Positions 1-7,247 are shown, counted from the stretch's first letter. The stretch: 11,442 nt of DNA from Chloroflexota bacterium (GCA_016190465.1 JACPQP010000295.1:1-11442), one strand, 5' to 3'. The notes: generated from the letters alone by a model not told the origin. Translations and numbers: made by a program.

Positions 1-513
1 CGGGTGCTTCATGGCGCCGAGGTCGAGATCCTTCCCGATGGCGCGCTCGACTACCCCGACGAGGTGCTGGCAACGCTCGACCTCGTGACGGTCTCGGTCC
101 ACTCCGCGCTCAGGCAGCCACGCGAGCAACTCACTCGTCGCATCATCCGAGCGATCGGCAACCCCCATGTCCATATGCTGAATCACCCGACCGGCCGGCG
201 CCTGGACCGTCGTCCGCCCTGCGATATCGACCTCGAGGCGATCGTGGGGACGGCGGCCGAGCGAGGGGTGGCGCTGGAGATCAATGGGAATCCGGAGCGG
301 CTCGACCTGAACGACCTGGACGCCCGCCGAGTCAAGGAGCACGGCGGACTGATCGCCACGAATACCGACGCACACAGCAGCGGCGCACTCGCCCACCTGC
401 GCTACGCGGTCGCGATGGCGCGGCGGGGCTGGCTCGAGCCGCGGAACGTGCTCAACACCTACACGCTCGTCCAGATCGAGCGCTGGCTGCGCCAGGAGAA
501 GCGGGCCGCCTGA
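1..513 (+). CDS. polX: DNA polymerase/3'-5' exonuclease PolX, C-terminal PHP domain (5' partial)
   Basis: This is the C-terminal part of a family X DNA polymerase with a PHP phosphoesterase domain, a gap-filling repair enzyme whose PHP domain usually carries a metal-dependent 3'-5' exonuclease. The reading frame is open to the left edge (first codon CGG), so the polymerase and HhH parts lie outside the window and the GTG at 4 is internal. Visible PHP signatures, in order, are SVHS, NHPTGRRLDRR, LEINGNPERLDL and NTDAHS followed by ARRGW and LNTY, which close typical PolX proteins. The His and Asp residues of these blocks are the expected metal ligands and are all present. The usual LGHPTGR reads LNHPTGR here, a minor change. 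The gene ends at TGA 511-513 and converges on purM through a strong hairpin. A stand-alone PHP phosphatase is possible, but the ERLDL and ARRGW blocks favour PolX. Confidence 0.9.
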   Translation, partial: RVLHGAEVEILPDGALDYPDEVLATLDLVTVSVHSALRQPREQLTRRIIRAIGNPHVHMLNHPTGRRLDRRPPCDIDLEAIVGTAAERGVALEINGNPERLDLNDLDARRVKEHGGLIATNTDAHSSGALAHLRYAVAMARRGWLEPRNVLNTYTLVQIERWLRQEKRAA

Positions 514-517
514 GTAC

Positions 518-576
518 GCCGCCCTCACCCCCTGCCCCTCTCCCACGGGGAGTGGGGGGTAGGGGGTGAGGGCGGC
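518..576. terminator. Bidirectional hairpin between convergent polX and purM
   Basis: A perfect 16-bp inverted repeat (518-533 against 561-576) extends inward through four more G:C pairs (535-538 with 556-559). It starts 5 bases after the polX stop and ends 12 bases before the purM stop on the other strand. It has no clear T-tract, so it may act as a two-way terminator or be a dispersed GC-rich repeat that settles at gene ends. Position and symmetry are seen; function is inferred. Confidence 0.65.
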
Positions 577-588
577 CTTCATCTGCGG

Positions 589-1713
589 CTACCGGTTCGT
601 CCCGGCCCGCTGAAAGGCGCTGCCCCGGCCGATGAGCCCGAGCGGCTCGAGCCGAACCGTGCGTCGGGCGTCGGCCACGGTGTAGCCGATTCGGTATCCC
701 TCGACGCCGTGGCTCCGAGCGATGGAGATGACCCTCTCGACGTCCCGCTCGGGGACGACGACGCAGAAGCCGATCCCCATGTTGTAAACGCTGTACATCT
801 CCTCGTCGGTCACGCCGCCGGCCTCTTGGAGCACGGCGAACACCGCGAGCGGCTCGGGGAGTTGCTCGACGACGACGCCCACCTCCGCCTTCAGCCGGAC
901 GAGGTTCAGGAACCCATCGCCGGTGACGTGGATCAGGCCCCGGATGTCGAGACCGGCCCGCAGCATGTCAAGCACTTCAGGAACGTAGATTCGCGTCGGC
1001 TCGAGCAGCTCCTCGCCGAGCGACCGGCCAAACTCCGGCACATAGCGGTCGACCGTCCAGCCGAGTCGGTCGAAGAAGACCCGGCGAGCCAGGGTGTAAC
1101 CGTTCGAGTGGAGGCCAGAACTCCGCAGGCCGACGACGCTGTCGCCCGGCTCGACGCGCTCCCCGACGATGATGCGGTCGAGCGGAACTGTGCCGACAGC
1201 GGTGCCGACCAGGTCGAACCCATAGCCGGGCCGCACACCTCGAATCATCTCGCGGACCTGGGCGAGCTCACCGCCGGGGATGGTGATCCGGGCCCGCCGG
1301 GCGCCCTCGTAGAGCCCCCGGCCGAGCTGCTCCAGGAAATCGGCGTGCGGCGCCTCCACCGCGACGTAGTCGACCATGGCGATGGGCTCGGCGCCCACGC
1401 AGAGCACGTCGTTGACGTTCATCGCGATACAGTCGATGCCGACGGTGTCGTATCTGTGCATGAGCTCGGCGATGAACAGCTTCGTGCCCACGCCATCCGT
1501 GGAGATGGCCAGCCCGGTCCCGTTCCCGAGGTCCAGGACGTTGGCGTAATAGCCGAGCGGTAGGCAAGGCCGACCAGGTCCCAGGCGGAGGGTGAATGAC
1601 TGCTGCGCCCAGGCCAGCAGCCCGCCCATGCCGCGCTCTTCGCCCTCGACGTCAACCCCGGCCGCGGCATAGGTGGTGCTGCCGGGCCGGTCCGCTTGCT
1701 GACCTGTCAACAT
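589..1713 (-). CDS. purM: Phosphoribosylformylglycinamidine cyclo-ligase (AIR synthetase)
   Basis: PurM carries out the fifth step of purine synthesis: ATP-dependent closure of FGAM to aminoimidazole ribonucleotide in the cytoplasm. The 374-aa product has the family blocks STDGVGTKL (71-79, nucleotide binding), GIDCIAMNVNDVLCVGAEP (92-110), GFDLVG (165-170) and SSGLHSNGY (198-206). Some canonical positions differ: the usual GGETAEMP reads GGELAQVR (147-154), and the usual HITGGG reads HVTGDG. This points to a divergent clade of the family rather than the enterobacterial type. The ATG at 1713 follows GAGGAG at only about 3 bases, and AYA/YAAAGVD-type sequence begins just after, so the start is plausible. 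The gene lies 10 bases after the NIPSNAP gene, whose stop sits in its leader, so the two are probably cotranscribed. Other pur genes are not in the window. Confidence 0.92.
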   Translation of the reverse strand: MLTGQQADRPGSTTYAAAGVDVEGEERGMGGLLAWAQQSFTLRLGPGRPCLPLGYYANVLDLGNGTGLAISTDGVGTKLFIAELMHRYDTVGIDCIAMNVNDVLCVGAEPIAMVDYVAVEAPHADFLEQLGRGLYEGARRARITIPGGELAQVREMIRGVRPGYGFDLVGTAVGTVPLDRIIVGERVEPGDSVVGLRSSGLHSNGYTLARRVFFDRLGWTVDRYVPEFGRSLGEELLEPTRIYVPEVLDMLRAGLDIRGLIHVTGDGFLNLVRLKAEVGVVVEQLPEPLAVFAVLQEAGGVTDEEMYSVYNMGIGFCVVVPERDVERVISIARSHGVEGYRIGYTVADARRTVRLEPLGLIGRGSAFQRAGTNR

Positions 1714-1723
1714 AATCTCCTCA

Positions 1724-2062
1724 TCACTGAAGCGGCGAGCGCGGGATCGCCGTCAGGAACTTGAAGTTGCCCGGCTTACGATGGAACTTCGGGATGCCCT
1801 CGCGCGCTGCCAGCCAGGCCGATGACCTCGTCGCCGTCTCCCAGCCGGCCTCGCGCTCGGCCCGGTCGCGCCAGGCGATGATCCAGACGACGTTCGGCGG
1901 ATCGTCTTCGACGGTGCCGGTGGCGTCGGCGACCGACCAGAAGCCGAGCACGCGAAAACCGAACTCTCCCTGCAACACCGGCAGGGCACGATCGTTCGCC
2001 CAGGCCAGGTACGCTTGCAGCAGCGATGGCTCGACCCAGTAGCTTCGCAACTCGTAGAGCAC
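1724..2062 (-). CDS. NIPSNAP family protein
   Basis: This small 112-aa protein belongs to the NIPSNAP group of dimeric alpha/beta barrel (ferredoxin-like) proteins. It begins with the typical MLYELRSYWV (family pattern: M-x-E-L-R-x-Y), followed by a helix ending in LPVLQ and then LGFWSV. The central block VVWIIAWRDRAERE matches the family's hydrophobic-W-x-Y/W-x-D-x-A-E-R-E signature, and WLAAREGIP follows. The molecular function of bacterial members is not established; related folds include antibiotic-synthesis monooxygenases and dehydratases. The GTG start at 2062 is supported by a strong AAAGGAGGG site 8 bases upstream on the minus strand. It lies 72 bases after the methyltransferase gene and 10 bases before purM, so the three may form one transcription unit. 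Confidence 0.85.
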   Translation of the reverse strand: MLYELRSYWVEPSLLQAYLAWANDRALPVLQGEFGFRVLGFWSVADATGTVEDDPPNVVWIIAWRDRAEREAGWETATRSSAWLAAREGIPKFHRKPGNFKFLTAIPRSPLQ

Positions 2063-2134
2063 GAGCGTGTCCCTCCTTTATTCTACCAGCTTCCGTTTCA
2101 GTGATGCGAGAGTAGTCGATAGCGAGCACCCGGG

Positions 2135-3466
2135 TCAAGCCGGCCAGTCGGCGAAGACGACGGCCTCGTAGAGCTGCTTGCGGCCGCCTCGCCGCCGGAC
2201 GATCACGATCTCCCGGACCAGGTAGCCGTACCGGTCAAACAGCGTGGCCAGCGCCACGTCGGTGAAGACCTCGACCCCTTTGATGCGCGAGTTTCCCACC
2301 ACGTAGGCACAGCGGGCGCCTGGCCGCAGCAGCGTGGGCAGGCTCGCCAGGTGGGCCGCCATCATATTGAAGTATCTGGACACGTAGTTCGCCATCAGGG
2401 GGTCGCGCTCGCGAATCGCGCCGACCGTCTTCCCAATCGCTTCGGCGACCGCCTCGTCGGAGGGAGGGATCGTCCGGCCGACGAGCGACGACGTGGCCGT
2501 CCCCCAGGTGCCGCCAATCGTTCGCTGGTCCAGGTCGCCCGCATCGCGAGCGCTGGTGAGCAAGTCGAGGAAATACAGGTGCGGCCGGGTCTCCCAGACG
2601 TAACTGATGCGGTTCGGATACGGCGGCGACGTCACGACGCGGTCGAAGTGCGCCGTGGCCAGGCCGGGCACGCTGGCCAGGTCGGTGCTGTCGCCTTCGA
2701 TCACCGTCCCGGCTCCATGGTCTCTGCGCTCGCGACAGGCGGCAAGGTCGGCGATCATCCGCTGCGCGTGGGCGGTGAAACGCTCGACCGCGTCGATCCG
2801 CTCGCCATTCCGATCGCAGAAAGTCAGGGTGGGGTGATTTCGGTGGATGTTTGCCACGCCGAGCAGGATGCCGGCGAGCGCCACCTCGAGGAGCTCGCAC
2901 TGGTCAACCGAGAGGCAGGCGGTGGAGATCGCCTGCTTCAGCAGGAGCAGGTCGGCCAGCACGTCGCCCCGCCACCAGCGCAGCGGGTTGTGGAGCCGCG
3001 GTAGCGCCAGGCCGGTCTCGACCAGCACCGCGTCGAGCGTCTTCCCCTGCAAGCGGCTGCGGTGCTGGCGCACTCGAGCGAGCAGCTCGTCGATCGCCGC
3101 GCCGAGCGCGCGGGTGTCTGCCGACCAGCGTGTCGAGACGCGACCGAGCTTGACGAAGAACGGGTTGATGTCGATACCCAGCGCGCGGTGGCCCTGCCAG
3201 AGGCACTCGATGACGGTGGTGCCCGCGCCGGCAAAGGGGTCGAGGATGTGATGGTGGGGCGCCGTGTCCAGACGGGTGAGCAGCGCCCGCACCAGTTGCG
3301 GCGAGAAGCTGTAGGTCAGGCGAAACCAGGCGTGGACCGGCGCGCTCAGCCCCCCCTTGAAGGTGACGTCGGCCGCCCCCAGATTGCCGAATGACGTGGG
3401 GAAGCGCGTCGGCCGGCCAGCCGGCAATACGGCGCAGAGCGAATCAGTGGTGTCGATCGCCGTCAT
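2135..3466 (-). CDS. DNA (N4-cytosine/N6-adenine) methyltransferase, solitary
   Basis: This 443-aa protein has the hallmarks of an amino-type DNA methyltransferase. The SAM-binding motif I DPFAGAGTT lies at 76-84, with the following acidic residue of motif II in LGIDINPF (96-103). The catalytic motif IV TSPPY lies at 279-283, followed by YVWETRPHLYFLD. A motif X-like stretch (VHAWFRLTYSFSPQLV, 44-59) comes before motif I, giving the order X-I-IV with about 195 residues between I and IV. TSPPY is commoner in N4-cytosine enzymes, but the modified base cannot be fixed from sequence. No endonuclease, specificity subunit or mobility gene adjoins it, so it looks like an orphan methyltransferase or the survivor of a lost system. 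A nucleic-acid methyltransferase acting on RNA is a less likely alternative. The ATG start has only weak ribosome-binding sequence and overlaps a possible 24-codon upstream reading frame by ATGA. Confidence 0.82.
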   Translation of the reverse strand: MTAIDTTDSLCAVLPAGRPTRFPTSFGNLGAADVTFKGGLSAPVHAWFRLTYSFSPQLVRALLTRLDTAPHHHILDPFAGAGTTVIECLWQGHRALGIDINPFFVKLGRVSTRWSADTRALGAAIDELLARVRQHRSRLQGKTLDAVLVETGLALPRLHNPLRWWRGDVLADLLLLKQAISTACLSVDQCELLEVALAGILLGVANIHRNHPTLTFCDRNGERIDAVERFTAHAQRMIADLAACRERRDHGAGTVIEGDSTDLASVPGLATAHFDRVVTSPPYPNRISYVWETRPHLYFLDLLTSARDAGDLDQRTIGGTWGTATSSLVGRTIPPSDEAVAEAIGKTVGAIRERDPLMANYVSRYFNMMAAHLASLPTLLRPGARCAYVVGNSRIKGVEVFTDVALATLFDRYGYLVREIVIVRRRGGRKQLYEAVVFADWPA

Positions 3467-3880
3467 CGGCAGCCGGTCTCACGGTTTGGCCGACCGAACG
3501 CCGCATCGTCGCAGCGCAGGATGCGATCCTCGTTCATCCGCGGTTCCCGTTCGTCCCGGTCAGGGCGCTCGTCTGCTCACAGCTTCGGATCCCGGCAATT
3601 CTGCGCTGAGTAGGTATCAGAAAGTTTATGATGGTTTTGGGGACACCCCAAACCCCGCCAGGAAGGGCCGCAGCCCTTCCTGGACCTACCCGGAGCCGTT
3701 AAGGGACTTTCCGCAACCCACTTGGACCCCGGGCGCCGAAGGGGGTGGCCACGCCACGTGAGCCCACGGGTCGTCGCCCGAATATCCGGGATCATCTCCG
3801 CCATCGGCTGCCTCAGCGCTGGCAACTATTGTACACGAGGCTCCGTCGTTGCGGATACGCCGGGCGCTCCGGGCCAGCGA
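3467..3880. other. Gene-poor intergenic stretch
   Basis: No reading frame here looks like a real protein on either strand. The stretch is the leader of the methyltransferase gene (right to left) and the region downstream of the DUF2243 remnant. It holds a two-hairpin repeat (3633-3683, listed separately) and a short 24-codon frame on the minus strand (3537-3463) whose TGA overlaps the methyltransferase ATG. An isolated -10-like TACAAT lies on the minus strand (3828-3833) without a matching -35. No confident promoter for the methyltransferase gene is visible. Confidence 0.5.
3633..3683. repeat. Tandem double-hairpin intergenic element
   Basis: Two inverted repeats stand side by side. The first pairs 3636-3642 (TTTGGGG) with 3646-3652 around a 3-nt loop and can be extended across a one-base bulge. 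The second pairs 3658-3668 (CCAGGAAGGGC) perfectly with 3673-3683 around CGCA. The layout resembles GC-rich palindromic elements scattered between genes in many high-GC bacteria. It could also end transcription coming from the right. Only one copy is in the window, so dispersal is not shown. Confidence 0.6.
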
Positions 3881-4066
3881 TCACGCCGCCCGGCGCTCCT
3901 CTTCCACCGGTATCGCCGCGAGCGCCGCTGGCCGCTGCGCGGCCTGCACCAGCAGCCAGCCGACGGCGACCAGGGCCGCGCCAAAGGCGAGGAAGCCCAG
4001 GTCCCAGGCGAGCTGGTTGGGCACCCCTTCCCTCACGTGGTGGATGCCGAGGATGTGGTGGTCGAC
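3881..4066 (-). pseudogene. DUF2243 membrane protein, 3' remnant
   Basis: On the minus strand, a 61-codon open stretch ending at TGA (3881-3883) reads VDHHILGIHHVREG, then NQLAWDLGFLAFGAALVAVG and WLLVQ. This matches the end of DUF2243 family membrane proteins: a conserved D-H-H-x-L-x-I-H-H-V-R block followed by the last membrane helix with W-D-L-G-F-L. Full family members are about 150-180 residues with four membrane helices; here the N-terminal helices are missing. Read upstream in the same frame, the sequence enters the tRNA-Ala gene and loses all resemblance. There is no ATG and no ribosome-binding site at the break. It is therefore a truncated remnant lying 21 bases beyond the tRNA 3' end. 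The break suggests a deletion or an integration at the tRNA gene, or a contig mis-join. Confidence 0.75.
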
Positions 4067-4087
4067 AGAAGCAGATTCAGAGGCGGG

Positions 4088-4159
4088 TGGAGGCGAGGGG
4101 ATTCGAACCCCTGACCCCTGCGATGCGAACGCAATGCTCTCCCGCTGAGCTACGCCCCC
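4088..4159 (-). tRNA. tRNA-Ala (anticodon CGC)
   Basis: The minus strand folds into a complete 72-nt cloverleaf. The acceptor is GGGGGCG/CGCCTCC with the alanine-identity G3:U70 pair, the D arm is GCTC/GAGC, and the anticodon stem is TTGCG/CGCAG. The loop is TTCGCAT, giving anticodon CGC, which reads GCG codons. The variable loop has 5 nt, the T arm is AGGGG-TTCGAAT-CCCCT, and the discriminator is A73. The next bases are CCC, so the 3' CCA is not encoded and must be added. A strong promoter stands immediately upstream. No T-rich terminator is evident downstream, where the DUF2243 remnant begins. Confidence 0.97.
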
Positions 4160-4167
4160 GCACCAGT

Positions 4168-4197
4168 ATTATACGGGGACGCACCGCGGAGCGTCAA
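4168..4197 (-). promoter_or_regulatory. Promoter of tRNA-Ala
   Basis: On the minus strand TTGACG (-35, 4197-4192) and a perfect TATAAT (-10, 4173-4168) are separated by 18 bases. The -10 ends 8 bases before the first base of the tRNA, so transcription should start at or just before the mature 5' end. This is the clearest sigma-70-type promoter in the window. Confidence 0.85.
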
Positions 4198-4248
4198 GGA
4201 TCCGGCGCCGTATTGTCGGACCTCAATCCAGCGTGTATGATCCGGGCT

Positions 4249-5490
4249 ATGAGTCAACCGTATGGCGCTCCTGCCGCCGCGCGTCCACGTGTGGCGGCGC
4301 TCCGGCCCTTCGACTCACCCGCCTTCCGCACCCTCTGGGTGGCCACGTCGCTCTGGCACTTCGCCCGGTGGATGGACATAATCGTCGTCGGTTGGCTGGT
4401 ACTGGAGCTGACCAACTCGCCGTGGCACGTCGGGCTGATTGGGTTCTACCGCAGCCTGCCCATGATGGTGTTCGGGCTCTTTGGCGGTGCCTTTGCCGAC
4501 CAGTTCGACCGGCGGAAGCTGATCACCGCCACGCAATTCGTCAACCTGCTCGTCACCGGCGCCGTCGCTATACTGGTCGGGCGCGGCTCCTTCACGTTCG
4601 AGTGGGCCGCGCTGGCGAGCCTGTGCCTGGGATTCACCTGGGCGATCGACTGGCCGACGCGCCGAGCGCTCGTGCCGGACCTCGTCGGGAAAGAACTGCT
4701 GCTGAACGCCATCCTCCTCGATAACGCCTCGATGAACGTGACCAAGGCGATCGGGCCACTCGTCGGCGGCACGCTCATTCTGCTGCTCGGCTATCCAGGC
4801 TGCTACGTGTTGCTTGGCCTCATCTACATGGCCGAGCTCGCACTGCTGCTCTGGATGGCCGTGCCCGCGGCGTCGATCGCCGTGCGACGCGTGAGCATGC
4901 TTCGCTATCTGGCCGATGGCTGGAGCGAGATCCGTCGCAGCGAAGCGATCGTTGGCGTGCTGGCGGTGACGGTCGCGATGAACTTCTTCGCCTTCCCCCA
5001 TCAGAGCCTGCTTCCGGTGTTCGCCCGTGACGTGCTGCGGGCAGGGCCGATCGGTCTCGGCCTGCTCGCTGCGGCCGATGGGATCGGCTCACTTGTCGGC
5101 GCAGTCGGGCTGGCCGCGCTCGGTCAGCCGAAACGTGTCGGTCGGCTGTTCATCGCCGGCTCGACGTCGATGTGTCTGCTGTTAGTCGCCTTTTCCACAT
5201 CTGCCGATTACCGCCTCGCGGTCGCCCTGCTGCTGCTGGCCGGGCTGGCCCACTCGGCCTTCAGCGCCTTTCAGAGCACGATCATCCTGGGCACCTCGGC
5301 GGACGCCGTTCGCGGTCGGATGATGGGCGCGCTCACCCTGGCCATCGGCAGCGCGCCCCTGGGCACCCTCGTCGTGAGCGGGCTCGCCACGGCCGCCAGC
5401 GCGCCGCTTGCCGTGGGCGCGAGCGCCGCCGTGTGCGCCGGACTGGTCCTGGCTTGGGCAGCACGGTTCCCCGCCCTCCGCCGACACTGA
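4249..5490 (+). CDS. MFS transporter (major facilitator superfamily, MFS_3-like)
   Basis: This 413-aa inner-membrane protein is made mostly of hydrophobic helices. After a proline/arginine-rich cytoplasmic N-terminus it reads FRTLWVATSLWHFARWMD, typical of the MFS_3/enterobactin-exporter-like group. The diagnostic loop 2-3 motif is GGAFADQFDRRKL (79-91), with its second-half counterpart near 335-340 (AVRGRMMGAL). Transporters of this group are proton-driven efflux pumps; the substrate cannot be told from sequence. The frame is open far upstream of the true gene, across the tRNA, so I start at ATG 4249. An in-frame ATG at 4237 would add four residues. Neither start has a good ribosome-binding site, so a leaderless message is possible. 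No cotranscribed partner is visible; the gene converges on nadK. Confidence 0.88.
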   Translation: MSQPYGAPAAARPRVAALRPFDSPAFRTLWVATSLWHFARWMDIIVVGWLVLELTNSPWHVGLIGFYRSLPMMVFGLFGGAFADQFDRRKLITATQFVNLLVTGAVAILVGRGSFTFEWAALASLCLGFTWAIDWPTRRALVPDLVGKELLLNAILLDNASMNVTKAIGPLVGGTLILLLGYPGCYVLLGLIYMAELALLLWMAVPAASIAVRRVSMLRYLADGWSEIRRSEAIVGVLAVTVAMNFFAFPHQSLLPVFARDVLRAGPIGLGLLAAADGIGSLVGAVGLAALGQPKRVGRLFIAGSTSMCLLLVAFSTSADYRLAVALLLLAGLAHSAFSAFQSTIILGTSADAVRGRMMGALTLAIGSAPLGTLVVSGLATAASAPLAVGASAAVCAGLVLAWAARFPALRRH

Positions 5491-5498
5491 GGACGTAC

Positions 5499-5530
5499 GG
5501 GGGTTGGGGGTCGGTAGCCCCTAACCCCCC
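5499..5530. terminator. Hairpin between convergent MFS gene and nadK
   Basis: GGGGGTTGGGG (5499-5509) pairs with 5518-5529 through one bulged T, leaving an 8-nt loop. It begins 8 bases after the MFS stop. Further C-rich runs continue to about 5551, just before the nadK stop on the other strand. It is probably a shared terminator for both genes; no T-tract is seen. Confidence 0.5.
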
Positions 5531-5557
5531 AGCCCCAAGCCCCTATCCCCCAAGCGG

Positions 5558-6406
5558 TTACCCGCCCCAGAAGCGGTCAGGCTTGAGACGCTGGGTGAGG
5601 GTGAGGTAGAAGTAGGTGGGGGGCTGGCTCCGCAGGAAGTAGCTGGGTTTGGGGTCGCGGGTGACCCGCACGCGCTGCCCGCTCTCGATGGTGAGATCGA
5701 TCTGGCCGTCGATCGTCAGGCCAATGGGTCCGTCGCTGAACGGTTCGAGCTCGATGCACGCATCGCCGGGCACGACGAGCGGATGGCGAAACGCGAGGTA
5801 CGGCGCCACGGGAGTGATGACCATCAGAGCGAGCTGGGGATCGACGACCGGGCCCCCGGCGGCGAGGTTGTAGGCGGTTGAGCCGGTGGGCGTCGCCACG
5901 ATAAGACCGTCGCCGAAGTAGGTGGTGAAGCGAGCGTCGTTGATCGTCGTGCGGACCCGGACCACGCGCGAGAGCGTTCCCCGCCCGACGTAGACGTCGT
6001 TCAGCGCGGCGAAGGTCAGGGGCTCCGCGTCGTGTCGGACGACCTCCGCGCGGAGGACGAGCCGCTCCTCGATCCAGCCGCCGCCAGTCAGAAAATCGGG
6101 CAGACGCTCGACGACCGTGTCGGGGTCGAGCTCGGCGAGAAATCCCAGCTCGCCCAGATTCACGCCGACGATCGGCACGCCGGCCGGGTGCGCCAGGCGA
6201 GCGGCACGCAATACCGTGCCGTCACCGCCCAGCGCAACGGCGATGTCGGCCTCGGCCAGGCGCGCCTGGGCCATCACCTCGTCGGCGCTGCTGACCACCC
6301 AGGTGGTCGCTCCCACCTGCGCGGCGGTTTTCGCACACTGGTGGGCCAGGTCAACCGCGCGCTGGATCCGCGCGTTGTAGAGAAAGAGCACTTGTTTTCG
6401 GATCAC
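5558..6406 (-). CDS. nadK: NAD kinase
   Basis: NAD kinase makes NADP from NAD, using ATP or polyphosphate, in the cytoplasm. The 282-aa product carries the invariant GGDGT (60-64, with the catalytic-type Asp), NLGELGFL (83-90), LND (135-137, the NAD-contact motif, D in place of the common E) and GDGLIVATPTGSTAYN (165-180). The length is normal for the family. I take GTG at 6406 as the start because GAG stands 7 bases before it; the TTG at 6409 is one codon earlier and follows the tlyA stop TAG without a gap. The two genes are thus almost certainly translated from one message. A tlyA-nadK(-recN) order is common in several bacterial phyla; here the next gene is convergent and recN is absent. 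Confidence 0.95.
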   Translation of the reverse strand: MIRKQVLFLYNARIQRAVDLAHQCAKTAAQVGATTWVVSSADEVMAQARLAEADIAVALGGDGTVLRAARLAHPAGVPIVGVNLGELGFLAELDPDTVVERLPDFLTGGGWIEERLVLRAEVVRHDAEPLTFAALNDVYVGRGTLSRVVRVRTTINDARFTTYFGDGLIVATPTGSTAYNLAAGGPVVDPQLALMVITPVAPYLAFRHPLVVPGDACIELEPFSDGPIGLTIDGQIDLTIESGQRVRVTRDPKPSYFLRSQPPTYFYLTLTQRLKPDRFWGG

Positions 6407-6409
6407 CAA

Positions 6410-7216
6410 CTAGCTCGTCGGCAACTGATGGTGGCCAAGACAACTGGCGACCGCCGCGTCGAGCGGCAGCCCCGCCCCCTCGCGGCGGAGATAGGCCAGA
6501 AACTCTCGATTGCCCGCTGGACCGCGAATCGGCGACTCCACACAGCCGTGGATCGACAGCCCCAGGTCCCGGGCGAGGCCCAGCACACGCTCGACGACCG
6601 CGCGGTGCACGCGGGGGTCGCGAACGACTCCGCCTTTGCCGACTTCCTCCCGTCCCGCCTCAAACTGCGGCTTGATCAGCGCGATGATCCAGCCGTCGGG
6701 CCGCAGCAGGCGAAGCGCCACGGGCAGAACCAGCGCCAGCGAGATGAACGAGACATCGATGACCGCGCCGTAGACCAGCTCGGGCAGCGACTCCAGATAG
6801 CGCACGTTGGTCCGCTCCAGCACGACCACCCGCGGGTTCTGCCGGAGTCGCCAATCGAGCTGGCCGTACCCCACGTCCACCGCGTAGACGCGCGCCGCGC
6901 CCCGCTGCAAGAGCACGTCGGTGAAGCCCCCTGTCGACGCGCCCACGTCGACGACGACCTGGCCGTCGACGTCGAGGCCAAACTGGTCGAGAGCGTGGGC
7001 GAGCTTGAACCCGCCACGGCTGACGTACGGCAACGGCGCCTTGACCGCGACATCGGCGTCGGTGGCCACCAGCGCCGCCGGCCTGGTCACGACCCTTCCG
7101 TCGACGGTGACCTCGCCTGCCAGGACGAGCGCGCGGGCCTTCTCCCGCGTCTCGGCCAGCCCGCGCTCGACCAGCAGGGTGTCCAGGCGCTCACGCTTCC
7201 TCTTCACCGGTTTCAT
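6410..7216 (-). CDS. tlyA: TlyA family rRNA 2'-O-methyltransferase
   Basis: The 268-aa protein has the two-domain TlyA layout: an N-terminal S4 RNA-binding domain (about 9-60, with RLDTLLVERGLAETREKA), then a Rossmann-like methyltransferase. Seen motifs are YVSRGGFKL (64-72), the SAM-binding VDVGASTGGFTD (89-100), DVSFISL (154-160), KPQFE (182-186) and GNREFL (235-240). The K71-D154-K182-E238 set matches the K-D-K-E tetrad of 2'-O-methyltransferases. Members methylate 16S and/or 23S rRNA and were first named haemolysins. The frame stays open to 7417, but I choose ATG 7216 because it stands just before the S4 domain; a GGAG lies 11 bases upstream. The extra 67 codons would cross a perfect inverted repeat and show no family similarity. 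Confidence 0.92.
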   Translation of the reverse strand: MKPVKRKRERLDTLLVERGLAETREKARALVLAGEVTVDGRVVTRPAALVATDADVAVKAPLPYVSRGGFKLAHALDQFGLDVDGQVVVDVGASTGGFTDVLLQRGAARVYAVDVGYGQLDWRLRQNPRVVVLERTNVRYLESLPELVYGAVIDVSFISLALVLPVALRLLRPDGWIIALIKPQFEAGREEVGKGGVVRDPRVHRAVVERVLGLARDLGLSIHGCVESPIRGPAGNREFLAYLRREGAGLPLDAAVASCLGHHQLPTS

Positions 7217-7247
7217 CGGTGAATCCGCTCCGGCTCTGTCGTCGACC

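Noticed and set aside
514..588. CRISPR-like repeat in C/G runs
   Set aside because: It is a single inverted repeat without spacers or further copies in tandem; no cas genes are present.
709..1563. Long + strand reading frame (284 codons) opposite purM
   Set aside because: It is the antisense shadow of purM in GC-rich DNA; its product is low-complexity, rich in D, E, P and A, with no recognisable fold.
3577..3804. 75-codon minus-strand frame through the double hairpin
   Set aside because: Its sequence is dictated by the hairpin repeat and resembles no protein; kept only as part of the gap description.
3745..4248. Upstream extension of the MFS frame
   Set aside because: It would run across the tRNA and the DUF2243 remnant on the other strand and shows no transporter similarity; the gene starts at 4249 (or 4237).
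6032..7222. 396-codon + strand frame opposite nadK and tlyA
   Set aside because: The minus strand carries two clear enzymes with catalytic motifs across the same bases; the + product is rich in R, D, H and Q and looks like nothing known.
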